A stretch of 64,000 nt of DNA from Kudoa neothunni (Eukaryota; Cnidaria). Shown piece by piece: positions 1 through 10,890 of the stretch. The position numbers and the translations under genes are program-made. The notes under the pieces were generated by a model, which made no database searches, was not told the origin of the DNA, and saw only the letters and a list, made by a program, of their open reading frames with translations. The DNA is taken from positions 186,001 through 250,000 of the forward strand of contig OZ199839.1 of assembly GCA_964304625.1 (NCBI GenBank), written 5' to 3'. Numbering within the stretch: position 1 is the stretch's first letter; the number at the start of each line of letters is the position of its first letter.

Positions 1-3000
1 TTGTAGCCGCTATGACAACCACTCTACTGTCGGTTGTAAAACCATCCATCTCAACTAGAATCTGATTGACAGTGGAATCGTTTTCGCGATGACCAGCCAA
101 TGATTTTCCCTCGCGACTTGTGGCTATGGAATCGATCTCATCGATGAAAATAATGCATGGAGCGTTCGATTTTGCCACCTTGAATAAAGATCTAATGTGG
201 TAGGCCCCCATTCCAACCAAACTTTGAACGAAATCCGAACCAGTTGTCTGATACAATGGTACACCACATTCATTGGCTAATGCTTTAGCAAGGAGTGTTT
301 TACCAGTACCCGGAGGGCCATACAATATGGCGCCCTAACAAGAAAAATTTTACTGATTTATACAATAATCTTAAGCTAATTTAGTGATTGTCTAATGGAA
401 TGGTATAACTTAGAATATTGTGACGGTTTGTACAAAATAAACCTTTAATTGCATGTCAACATGGACGAATGCCATTTATTCTTTCTATATCTCCTGTTTA
501 TATAGATATTTCTATTTCTATAAATGGATAATTTTTCGTTTATTTTAATGTTCCAAAAATGATTTAATATTAAATGATGCCATGAGCATGTGTTTTATTT
601 AATCTTCGTACCATCCACTTATCGGTTACATATACGATCGAACCTAGATTATCCGGAAGATATTTTAAATTTTATTTCGATTTTATTGAAATTACGTCTC
701 GATAAATGTTCGATTATCCGGAATCTCGGAAACCGTAACAACTATTTAATCATAATTTGGGATAAAAATACCGCCAATCACCGTACGACATATAGCGCAT
801 ATAGCAATGTAATATTTAACCCTTTCGTACCCCAATTTTTTATTTTATTTCATGATTTTTTATATATATTACAGGAACTCAATATTTTAAATTGTATGAT
901 TTTATTGTGATAGAAATTAATTAGACGTATAGTTTCAGCTGTTTTTAATGTGGGTACTAGAGTGGACATTTGGCATGAAAGGGTTAAAACAAAAATATTT
1001 ATAGGTTAATTGTTTATAAGTTTTTCTTTAAAACCTAAGTTAAGCACTCAGTTCTTATATAAATTTCGACTATATCTGAACATATGCTCTTATGTATATT
1101 AAACAAAAATTAATTATCGATTATTTAAAAAAGTATACTGCTCCTCTCCCATAGTTGTGTATTGTTTTTGGTTTTACCTTCCGAGCGCTTCAAATTCGAC
1201 TATACACTTATACACTTAGTGCTTTTGGGATCTATTAGACCCACTTTTTTCTTTAATATTATGAATGTAAATAATTTTTAAAATTTCATCATGCAAAAAT
1301 AAAAAAATTCTATCGACAAAATAGCACAATATTGGCAAAAAACATGATTGGCGAAAGTTTTCCGATACCACCCAAATAATGTTTAGGGCTTATATATTCT
1401 TGTTAAATAAATTTTTACGAAATATTATTTGAGATTAACTCTCGAAAATATTAAAAATAATATTTTATCAATTATTTCATATATAATTAATTAGATTAAA
1501 GCATTACGACACAGCAAATAGTTATCAACAAAATGGACTAAAAAGGTCTCCAACGTTCAACTTAATCACCCCTACAAATTTAAACATACGAATAACAGCG
1601 CGCGCAAAAATCTTTTTATTTAAATCCCTTTGGTTTGTATTTCTAGACTGCACACAATTATCATTGCTGGCTCGTAATATTAAAACTGACCCATACAAGT
1701 TTAATCTTAGGAATGGGACGCACGCGCAAATCAATATTTGTATTTCATATGATTTATTTGAATGTGCTATTTTTACTGTATATGTTTCAGAATCTGCTGC
1801 CGTTAATTTATTCGGGCTCAATATCACATACATATGACAATAAATGATCCACAATAGTCGTAATAATTAGCATTCCAAAAGTTTAATCTAATTTATATTC
1901 GCGCATGCGCGGGTAGTGAAAAATTTCGATTTAAAATTCCCGCCTCGCAACATTTTACGAATAAAATACAAATAAACTGCACAAATAATTTTATTTTATT
2001 GGACACTTGAAAGTGTAGATGGATTTAAATAAAAAATAAAACTCAACTAAAATTAATCCCCCCAAGAGTTATTTCAAAAATTAATGGCCATTCGAATTTA
2101 ATAATAATAATAATTATGGTATTATTAAATTGTAAAAAAATGTTAATACCTTTGGAGTTTTTGCTCCCATTTTTTTGTAGTACTCGTTGTTGGTAAGAAA
2201 ATCCGAAAATTCCTTCACCTCGATTTTGGCTTCATTGCATCCAAGCACATCACTAAATTTCACGTTGGTTTTGGTTGGTTGGTACATTGGATTTTCGGAG
2301 AAACGGCCCTATAACATAAAACACATCGATTACATTCGGAATAAATCAAACAGCCAAGCTACAAGTATGTCTTGAAATTTGAATGCACTTTTCGTCCTCG
2401 GGAAAAACATGAACCCCAATATAATTCCCATTACCATAACGGAATAGTACAAATAACTTAAAACCATAGAAACCGCTGTTGGTCTAAATCAATATCAATG
2501 TTGACATCGACAAAAACACACATCACATACAAACTATTATCGTTATAGACAAAGCTCAAATTCTTAAGGAGATCCACTTGTTCGTTGGCCATTTGGAAAA
2601 TTTTATCGTAAAAGCTGTTCAAACTGCCCAAACTGATGGGTATCATTTCGCCCATTCGAGACGATAACGCGTCATTTACAACAGCGAAGCATTTACCAGA
2701 AGAACTGTTTATTATCAATGTGACTTTTCTACCTTTTCGAATGTAATCGTCGACAAAGTTTGTCCATGTCATTTCTTGTTGATCGGCATTATCTCTGAGC
2801 GAATTCAAAAATCCAAACACACCAGCCCCAATCATAACAACAAGAAAACGTCCTATTAGGGGCATTTTTTCACGAATTTTCTGTTGTGGTTCATCGAATT
2901 CATCCTTGTTGTAATCTTGGGGTTTGTCATTATTATTGCTGCGATTTGTGGTAGTTTTATCATTTGAAGATTGATTTTTTGTAGAAAAATCTTTCTTGTC

Positions 3001-3180
3001 TTTGGTCTCACTGCCGGGAACATTATTTTGAATTCGATTTTGACTACATTTCACATAGCGACTTATTCCAATCACATATTTATCTGTTAGATATGAGGCT
3101 GTGAATAGATTGGGCTGGGGTTTATATTGCAAATTTTTTAAATGGTGCAACCATTTTGTTGTTGAACTCAATCTGAGCAT
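1..3180 (-). CDS. SPG7-like: m-AAA (paraplegin/AFG3L2-like) protease, left copy, 3' part outside window
   Basis: Mitochondrial inner-membrane ATP-dependent zinc protease of the FtsH family. Visible exons on the minus strand are 3180-2531, 2483-2363, 2308-2150 and 334 down to the window edge. They are joined by introns of 47, 54 and 1815 nt with GT..AG ends and consistent phase. The product starts with a basic, Ser/Thr-rich presequence, has one membrane span at residues about 107-128, the family's intermembrane motif around MTWTNFV, a second span at about 218-245, and then the AAA module with Walker A GPPGTGKT. The peptidase part lies off the window. Sequence is identical to the complete copy at 31162-35515. 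Splitting of SPG7 from AFG3L2 rests on short motifs ([20 protein letters not shown]) and is uncertain. Confidence 0.9.
816..987. mobile_element. 172-bp piggyBac-type MITE in protease intron 3
   Basis: The segment begins TTAACCCTTTCG and ends GAAAGGGTTAA. The outer 11 bases form an exact inverted repeat starting in the TTAA that piggyBac elements use as target, with weaker similarity further in. It has no coding capacity. It sits inside the 1815-nt third intron (335-2149), which otherwise holds AT-rich sequence and one NRF-1-type palindrome. Confidence 0.6.
1900..1911. promoter_or_regulatory. NRF-1-type palindrome in intron 3
   Basis: CGCGCATGCGCG matches the consensus YGCGCAYGCGCR of nuclear respiratory factor 1 in a region that otherwise has very little GC. 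It lies inside intron 3 of the m-AAA protease gene, about 1.3 kb downstream of its start codon. Function is inferred from the motif only. Confidence 0.35.
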
Positions 3181-6127
3181 AAATAATAATGCGTGTTAAC
3201 GTCTAGCGGCGTGCGCAGTATACAATGATAATTTGTTTTAGCATTTGTTGGATATTTTTGGATTTTTCGTACAAACTAAAAATTTCTTTGTGTCCATATT
3301 CAATTTAAGTTTTCGAATGTCCCCAAGGTAGAATTGTTCAAACTACAAAAACAAATAACTTTTGCGCATGCGCATGCTTGGATCCTCGTTAAGGTGATTT
3401 AAATGCATTGTCTTTTTAGGACTTGAAAGAATAACTTAAGGAATTTTAAACTTATCTAGCCCTTAAAAGCTAACTCCGAGCTCCGTTATACCGCTTTTAT
3501 ATTATCTTGCGTATACATTTTATTGCTAAAATAGTTATATTTTGTGTAATTTTGTCAGAATTTAATTTACAATTCTGTAAAAATATTACCAATTTACTGA
3601 TACATTAAGTTGAATCAAATTCACAGCAAAAGTACACATAATATAACAATTTTCATGACAAAATAATAAATAGATGGACACGTAGAGCTCAAGGTTAGCT
3701 TTTCTAAGTGTACTTTAGCGTACTTTAGTTGAAGATAACTTTTAAATTATTCCGGAAATGATAAAGTAAAAAAAACAACCTTTTAACGTTATATAACTAT
3801 TTAAAGCAATATCTTCAAAAATTCTGCTCTTAATAAATATAAATCAGATAAATCGTTACTATACTTTCTAAAGCAGTGTTTCTCTCCAAATTTTACAATC
3901 GTACTCCCATGCCAATATCCATGTGAAAGTCAAGGCTTAATTTTACTTATTATTTAAATGCGAAAATAATAATACCAGTAAAAACGGTTTAAAATTATAC
4001 GTTCTATTATTTTAAATGATATTTTAATTTTCTGAATTATTTTTAAAATGAATTAATTGAAAAAGAAAAACTTATCTTTTCCTCCCTCATAACATGACAT
4101 GACATGACATGACATGACATAACATAACGTAACATAACACTCAACAATTGAAACTATTATTAATTCCCGCTTGAAGATACCATTTTTATGTAAAGTAATA
4201 AATAATTCTAATTAAAAAATGTTATCACACTTATATCGAAATAGTAGAAAACAAATTTATATAAAAGTAATATTAAATTATGGTGATAAAAAATATAATC
4301 ACTCGATTAAGTTCTGTATTTAAAGGAGAAATTTAAAGAAGTCAAATAAATATATCTAATTCATATACTTCATAAAATAATCACCATTTCGAGAAAATAT
4401 TATTTGGAATCTAATTGATCTGACGACTTTCTCGGTTTTGCAGGTTTTTGATAAATAATTCAATGCGTGGCACATTGTTACTCAATGATACTTGCAAATC
4501 GTGTGTGTGTGTGTGTGTGTGGGGGGGGGGGGTTCGGGTAATTTTCGATACTTTTTATTAGTATACAATAAAGTCGAGAAGCCTGCTCATATACAATCTT
4601 GTGCTAGATAAATCCAACGAATTCATTATTCTATATTGGGTCATATCTTAATTTAAACTTTGTGGCAATGGGTTAAGAAAAATTCAGAAAATTCAAAACA
4701 GATTCCTTCTTAATGTACCCGAATATAAATCATTTATATACTCTGTTAAAATTGACATTCATTTGTTTAAATATATAAATGAATTATCCTATTTTTGTTG
4801 TACCAACATTTTTAAAGACAAACTGGCCAAAATTCATGTCAGAGACTTCGTACAGATCCCAGCATAAAACTTAAAATGCAACATAATAAGGAATATACAA
4901 TTAAATGATGGATATCGAATTTAGACAGGAAAAAATGTTCGAACCACATCGTGGTTTTATTTGTAGTGGTATAAGCTTGTTCTAAGTAGATAAAATGCTG
5001 ACAACCTAATTAGATTTTAAGCATATAAATATGTTACCTTAAAAGATTACAAAGTTACGATTTTACATGAAAATATCTAGTGCTAGACTTTGTATGTTTA
5101 ATAGGCTTAATATAAACTATTACTTTACTGAGCCATTTTGTAGAATTAGGTAAAATAAACAAATTGGTAACAAAATAACCAATAAGATTATTACACACAT
5201 TACGTCCTTACATGATTTAAACGGGGACTAACGAAAATTACGACATGAATATATTAAGACTAATTTTTAAGTTTATTCTAGAACGACTCCCGCATCGCCA
5301 ATAGCAGCTTTTCTTCACCCCCTGTAGGAAAACACTGCTCTACACTAACCTTGTTGTAGTTTCGATTTATATGGGATGAATTTTTGTTGAACTATTTTTT
5401 ATAAATTTAATTCGTTTTGATATGTAATGGTAAATCAAGTGATTAAAAATAATGAACCAAATAGGATTAAAACTATTAAAAAATAATTATTATGTCTATC
5501 AAGATGCGTGCGTTTTTTACAATTAATAAATAAATTAATTGTAAGAAATCTTTTAGCTTTTTGGCATTTATTCTTACTATCAGGAAAAATTATTCAAATT
5601 TGTAATGAATGATTATGCGCTTATTTTATGGATCATAATTATCTGCCGCTCAAAGTAAGCACTAATCAGGAAATATTTTTAGATAGGCATTCCTAGCAAA
5701 CCTCAGCTGTAATAAATAAAATTTCACATAGAATAGGGGAAAGAAATTTCGTGCACTCGAGGCCCTAAACAATTATATTTTAATTACGAGCTAAAAAAAT
5801 TAGGAAAATTTTTAATCCTCTTTTTTCTAAAACCATTGCTATTATTGTTATTAAACTCTTGTTGACATCGTTATTTTAAAAGTCGCCCCATATTTTCATC
5901 ATAAGAATAAAATTTTGAAAACAAAAATTTCAAAATACGTGATATAATTTTGTAAGAGAGTATTCAAAATCATTCGATGAGGAGAATAGATAACCTAAAA
6001 CAATGTTATCTCGATAGTCCTTATTATACATAAGTTATAATGTGGGTTTATTCCCTGTTACGATGATAGACGAGAATCAAATTATGTAATACAAAGGTGA
6101 TTCTCAATTAATTTAATTTAAAAAAGA
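3181..6127. other. Intergenic region between the divergently transcribed protease and GTPase genes
   Basis: No convincing coding exon was seen in this stretch. It holds the putative protease promoter, a TGACA/TAACA pentanucleotide array at about 4091-4140, and a (GT)10-G12 tract at 4501-4532. The latter two differ in length between the two copies of the duplication (5 and 9 nt shorter in the right copy). The protease and GTPase genes are head to head across it, but 3 kb apart. Confidence 0.6.
3363..3374. promoter_or_regulatory. Perfect NRF-1 site upstream of the m-AAA protease
   Basis: TGCGCATGCGCA is an exact, fully palindromic match to the NRF-1 consensus, about 183 bp upstream of the protease ATG at 3180. 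NRF-1 is an animal transcription factor known for nuclear genes of mitochondrial proteins, which fits the gene. The motif is conserved in the second copy at 35698-35709, but that is uninformative because the copies are nearly identical. Confidence 0.5.
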
Positions 6128-6342
6128 ATGGATAAAGTGAAAAATTTGCTCAATAAGACCCCATATCCGTATTCTATTGTTTTAAGCGATTCGGCTATTC
6201 GCAAAAAATTATAAATTATTTATTGATTTAATCGCAGCGGTGTAGATCGGCATAATTATCACTCGGGTGCAGTATCACAGTGATTCTCTGTTTGGTGCGG
6301 TGCTTGGGAGTCACTAATTTTGAAAAATTTTTGTATTATCAA

Positions 6343-9300
6343 ATGTGTGAATTTTTTCTGTGCACCTACAAAGACAAAAGGCTGGTGGTGGACGTGTCTA
6401 ACTACTTGAGACGAAATCACGCTCCAAACGATACCTTCACCAACAATGAAGATGTAAATTAAAAAATTTTTAGTTTAAATACCTGTAATGTGCCAGATGT
6501 CTCTCTTTATCAATACGATTTTTAATCACCTCTTCCATGGGGGATTAAATATCTACCTCATTGATTTATTTCCACGCTAAAATCATTTTCGGCTATTTAA
6601 CATTTTTAACATTACAAATTATGCAATTACATCTATAATAATTTTTTTATTATGCTCGTTGGACAAATTTTTTTTAATTAATTAGTATTTTCGTTTCTAT
6701 TGTATTGGAAATATAACCAGATATTTCGTTGTAGAATATAACAACTGGATGGGTTAAATTATGAATTCTTTGTTAATAATAGCAACAACACCAATTGCAA
6801 CATTAATAAATAATCTGCATCATAATAGGTGGAATTGGGAGATATCGAGTTTCTAAAAGATGCTAAACAACGACTTTGTAACGTGTTGCAAGATATTTTG
6901 GACGCCAACAATAGAGATAACACTAACGAATTATTCATTGAGGTGATTCTATCCAAGGAACTCACTCAAAATCAATACCAACAACCCATCACAGACGAAT
7001 GTTTGAGATATGTTGAAGAGAAAATTAATGTGAAGATGAAGTACTTACAGAAAAAGTCTTCTAATTCGAACGGCATTCACACCAATCTGCAATATTTGTG
7101 CCAGAAGAATCAAAATACTACCAATTTCTCAGAAGTGAGGTGAGTTGAAGTGTGTAATTGTTCAAATTCACACCATCTGTTATGTAGAGTGGCGGTTGTT
7201 GGTAATGTGGACGCGGGAAAAAGTACCCTGCTAGGTGTGTTAAGTAGGGATTGCTTGGATGATGGTCGAGGAAGTGCAAGGGTGCGTGTTTTCCGACACC
7301 AGCACGAAATCGATTCAGGAAGAACCAGCTCCGTTGGAACAGTTGTGGTTGGATTCGATAACGAAGGAAATATTGTCAAACGCTCCCACCAATCTCACAC
7401 TAACAAGGATCGAGCAAACTATCGAGATGTTTGCATGAGTTCATCAAAAGTATATTCACTAAAGTTTAATTCATTACAAGTTGGTCTCAAATTCTATTGA
7501 TAGGTTGTGCTGTTTGTGGATTTGGCTGGACATGAAAAATATCTAAAAACCACAATATTCGGGCTGCTTGGTCACTATCCTGATTATGTGCTTCTTGTTG
7601 TTGGTGCTAACATGGGCACTATTGGTATGACACAAGGTAACGCGGATGATACTTTGGATTGTTTTTAATGACTTTTTTCAAATTTCTCATCACTAGAACA
7701 TCTCAATCTTTCAATATCGATCAATCTGCCTACATTCATAGTTGTCACCAAAGTTGATATCTGCCCTCCAGATGTTTTGACAGCAACCAAAAAAAGTATC
7801 TCCAAACTAATCCGAGATACCAATAGAAAGGCTTATCTCATAAGAAACGAAAGCGATGCCATAACAGCGGCTGTTAATTTTAATCTGAGGTAAATTGGGT
7901 GTTATATTTTGACTTAAAGCGGCCGGCCCGGTCGACTAATAATTTCACTAATTTTTTTATTTAGGATGTGCCCAGTATTTTTGGTCTCTAGTGTGACCGG
8001 AGAAAGCATTGACACGTTGAAGGTGTTTTTGCAGCTTCTTATTCGAAAAACAACTTCTTCCAGTTGTGATCAACCCTCGTTACTTCATATAGATGAGGTG
8101 TATCGAGTGCCGGTATTTTTGCTATATTATGCTTTGAGGCCTTTTTAAAAATAGTCCCCTCTTTCGAATCGAATATGGGATGAAAATGTTTCCATTCCTT
8201 TTAATAATAAATTTTTTTCATTATTTATTGTAACAATTTTTTAAAAATTATGGTAACGATTATACTGAAATAATATTTATAAATTCAAGAATAAATAAAA
8301 GTAAATAATCATCTTTAATCTTATTCACTGTGATTTGAATTAGTTCACCCGCGACCGCCAGGAGTTTATTCTCTTTATTTGCAACATTAAGTTGATTAAT
8401 CCTTAAATTTCAAGCTGAGTAGTTTGTTATAAAGTTGAATGAGTTAAATTCACTTAATAATAGAGGAGTTGTGTATTGGACCAAATATAATTGACACATG
8501 ATGTGTTTAGATCTACAATTAATTTTTTGATACATAACCGCGTTTATTTGGATTTTAAATAATTGAATAAGGCGCTTTATTAAGAATCAACCAAATCTGT
8601 AATCAATAAATCTGAACCATATGGATTAAAAATTGAGTTCATGCGTGTGTAAATGATATTTACTATAGGGCTTGGGTTTTCCCCTAGTTCTTGGGGGTTT
8701 TTTCATTTTTTACAAAGTCTTGGGTTTTTATTGGAAACCTGTAAGCATTGAATAATAAGACAAGTTTTTTATGTGCCGCATTAATATTTATATTTTTAAT
8801 AACGTATCCTATTCAGATTATATCATGCAGGGTTTAAACGGTTACGATATTGAATGACGACACTTTAGATTGTTTATCGTGACACGACTGCATAATGACT
8901 TAGTAAACATTGTCGCACGTTATTAGAAAATATATTTTGAACTGTGAAGCAATTAATTTTGAGCATATTAATCTATCTATACTAGATATTAAGTATGAGT
9001 TAGTGTTCCCGCCAAAAAATTGCAATAATAGGAAAACAAATTTAGATTTAATATCCGAAGACGTAATTATAGAATCGAAAGAAGTTCAGAAACTTTAATG
9101 GGTACGATTCTACCTTTTGTTGTACTATAAAATAACGTTTTTCTCGACCTTTGATTTGTTTACTTTAACTTTGGTTTTTCTAAAACCCCGCTGGCAGCCC
9201 TGATTTACCATAGATCCTGTACAGATCATACACAAACTTTAATAAATATAATTCTATTGGCCGTTGAATCCAAATACAAATTTTTCAAACTTGTATGACT

Positions 9301-10890
9301 GCTAAAAGTTTCATTACTTGCTGCTGATACCGATACCACCACATTGCGCACAAATCTTTATTGGGGATTTTAAATATGTGCGAATTCGATTAATTATCGT
9401 CTATAAAATTCAAAAAATTATGAATTGCAATAAGAGCTTAACAGTAATTATTTAAAAACAATTTAAATTAGATGAGGAGGGATAGACCTTCGAATTCTCC
9501 TCTAATGATTGGGAGGGTGAAAAATTTGTTCGAGTATTCTTTTCTATTAAATAGAGAGTATTAAGTTTATTAAATAAGATAACTTAAATTATACTTAAGA
9601 CGCTAATAGATGTTTTAAATAATTTTGTGCGTTTAATATATTTTTTTGTTTTTCGTAAGTGAAATATGGAGGAAAAATGTTAAAATAATAACCTATTGAT
9701 CAGTATTATTAAATTCGGATCTATTCGAAGAAAAATTATGGAATTAAGCAATTTGTTTAGAATATTAAATTATATTTTTAACCTTTTTTATGCATCAATA
9801 ATTTTCGACGAGTATTGAGTATTTATCAAAATATAGGATCGGTGTGGGGCTGCATTATTTATAAGTTGATGGAATTTTTCATTTTTGAAATCTTCTCTCT
9901 CCTATTTTGTTTATGAATGAAAAAATAAAGATTTTGTAATCAATAAATAATTGATGATATAAATAATTGCTTCAGAAAAATATTCTTTTCGAATTTTATG
10001 CGCAGAATTTAACATAACAACCCCCAAAAATTCCTTATTACTTTGATTTTACTTAAAAGTTTCATTTAAAAGCAAAATATTTTGTTTCTAATAAAGAAAT
10101 TCATTTGCTACCCCAGAGTATCTCGAACTTAGAATGGTATCAATTTTTTCAAAAGTTGTAATACGTCATGGGGGACTAAACTTAAAAAGAGGGCTTCAAG
10201 CACTATAAATACGTTAGAGTGTTAAATAACATACTGAGTTAATTAATTTATTTTACTTCTTGCATAGGGAGTTGGCAGTGTAGTTGGGGGATTTGTGAAA
10301 AAAGGTGTTATTACATCCGGTCACACCTATCTACTTGGTCCCTTTGGCGCTGAAGGAAAATTTGTACCAAGCACTATCAAATCGATACATCGTCAACGAA
10401 TTCCAGTGGATAATGGTTTGGCAGGTCAATCAATTAGTGTTGCACTTAAAAATGTAACTCTCAGTCATACCCACATGTTATCGTTGCTGCAGTTACAATT
10501 ACTTTTATTTGTTAGGTTAAACGATCCGAACTCCGTAAAGGAATGATTATTGCGTGCAAATCAAGCAATCCTGTCGCTTGTTTCGAATTTACTGCCCGTG
10601 TTTCTATAATGCACACCTCAGCTACCATATCCGAGAAGTATTGTGCAGTGGTTCACGTTAGCACTGTTCGACAAACAGCAAAAATTATCACAAAAGACAA
10701 ATCCAAAATTTTGAAAGGAGGAGATGAGGCTGTTGTCACGTTTCGTTTTATGCAACGACCCGAATTCGTTGAAGTAGGTAGTCGTTTGGTGTTCAGAGAA
10801 GGAAAAATGAGAGGCCATGGTGTTGTTCTCTCTACGATTCCTATCGGTATTAATTTTTGCAACTTTAACAGTTGTTTTATATACCAATAA
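6343..10890 (+). CDS. GTPBP1-like: GTPBP1/GTPBP2-like translational GTPase, left copy
   Basis: Translation-factor GTPase related to eEF1A/eRF3 and to the ribosome-rescue proteins GTPBP1 and GTPBP2. Exons: 6343-6453, 6829-7139, 7188-7449, 7504-7636, 7697-7889, 7965-8112, 10268-10453 and 10516-10890. All phases agree, giving about 572 residues (human GTPBP1 669, GTPBP2 602). The G1 loop is GNVDAGKST (about residue 146), G3 is [10 protein letters not shown]4 is TKVD and G5 lies at SSVTGE. The signature RTSSVG and the C-terminal LVFREG motif of the family are present. The 5' end is unsure: the frame stays open upstream to 6256, and ATG 6128 could start an extra exon. The end may instead use a 25-nt intron (10849-10873) and stop at 10923. 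Introns run from 48 to 75 nt, apart from 375 nt for the first and 2155 nt for the sixth. Confidence 0.9.
7919..7936. other. Isolated GC-only stretch inside a 75-nt intron
   Basis: An 18-nt run, GCGGCCGGCCCGGTCGAC, lies inside the 75-nt intron 7890-7964 of the GTPase gene, surrounded by AT-rich sequence. It contains recognition sequences of FseI and SalI and resembles a cloning linker. It is present at the same place in both copies (40240-40257), so it is in the assembly as a whole and not a read artefact in one contig. It may be chance. Confidence 0.5.
8113..10267. other. 2.15-kb intron of the GTPase gene
   Basis: Intron six starts GTATTT after the VYRVP codons and ends CATAG before the codons for GVGSVVGG. 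It is AT-rich. The short open frames inside (for example 8910-9098) have no recognisable content and no splice context, so I see no gene or element in it. Confidence 0.6.

Noticed and set aside
590-910. 106-codon open frame in both copies (also 32925-33245)
   Set aside because: It lies within protease intron 3, overlaps the TTAA-bounded MITE, and its translation is AT-driven with no domain; one of the few inter-copy substitutions changes it freely.
1525-1854. 109-codon minus-strand frame in intron 3
   Set aside because: It lies between exons 3 and 4 of the protease on the same strand, has no splice context and no recognisable protein.
7110-7379. Minus-strand 89-codon frame opposite the GTPase P-loop exon
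   Set aside because: A shadow of the conserved GTPase coding strand.
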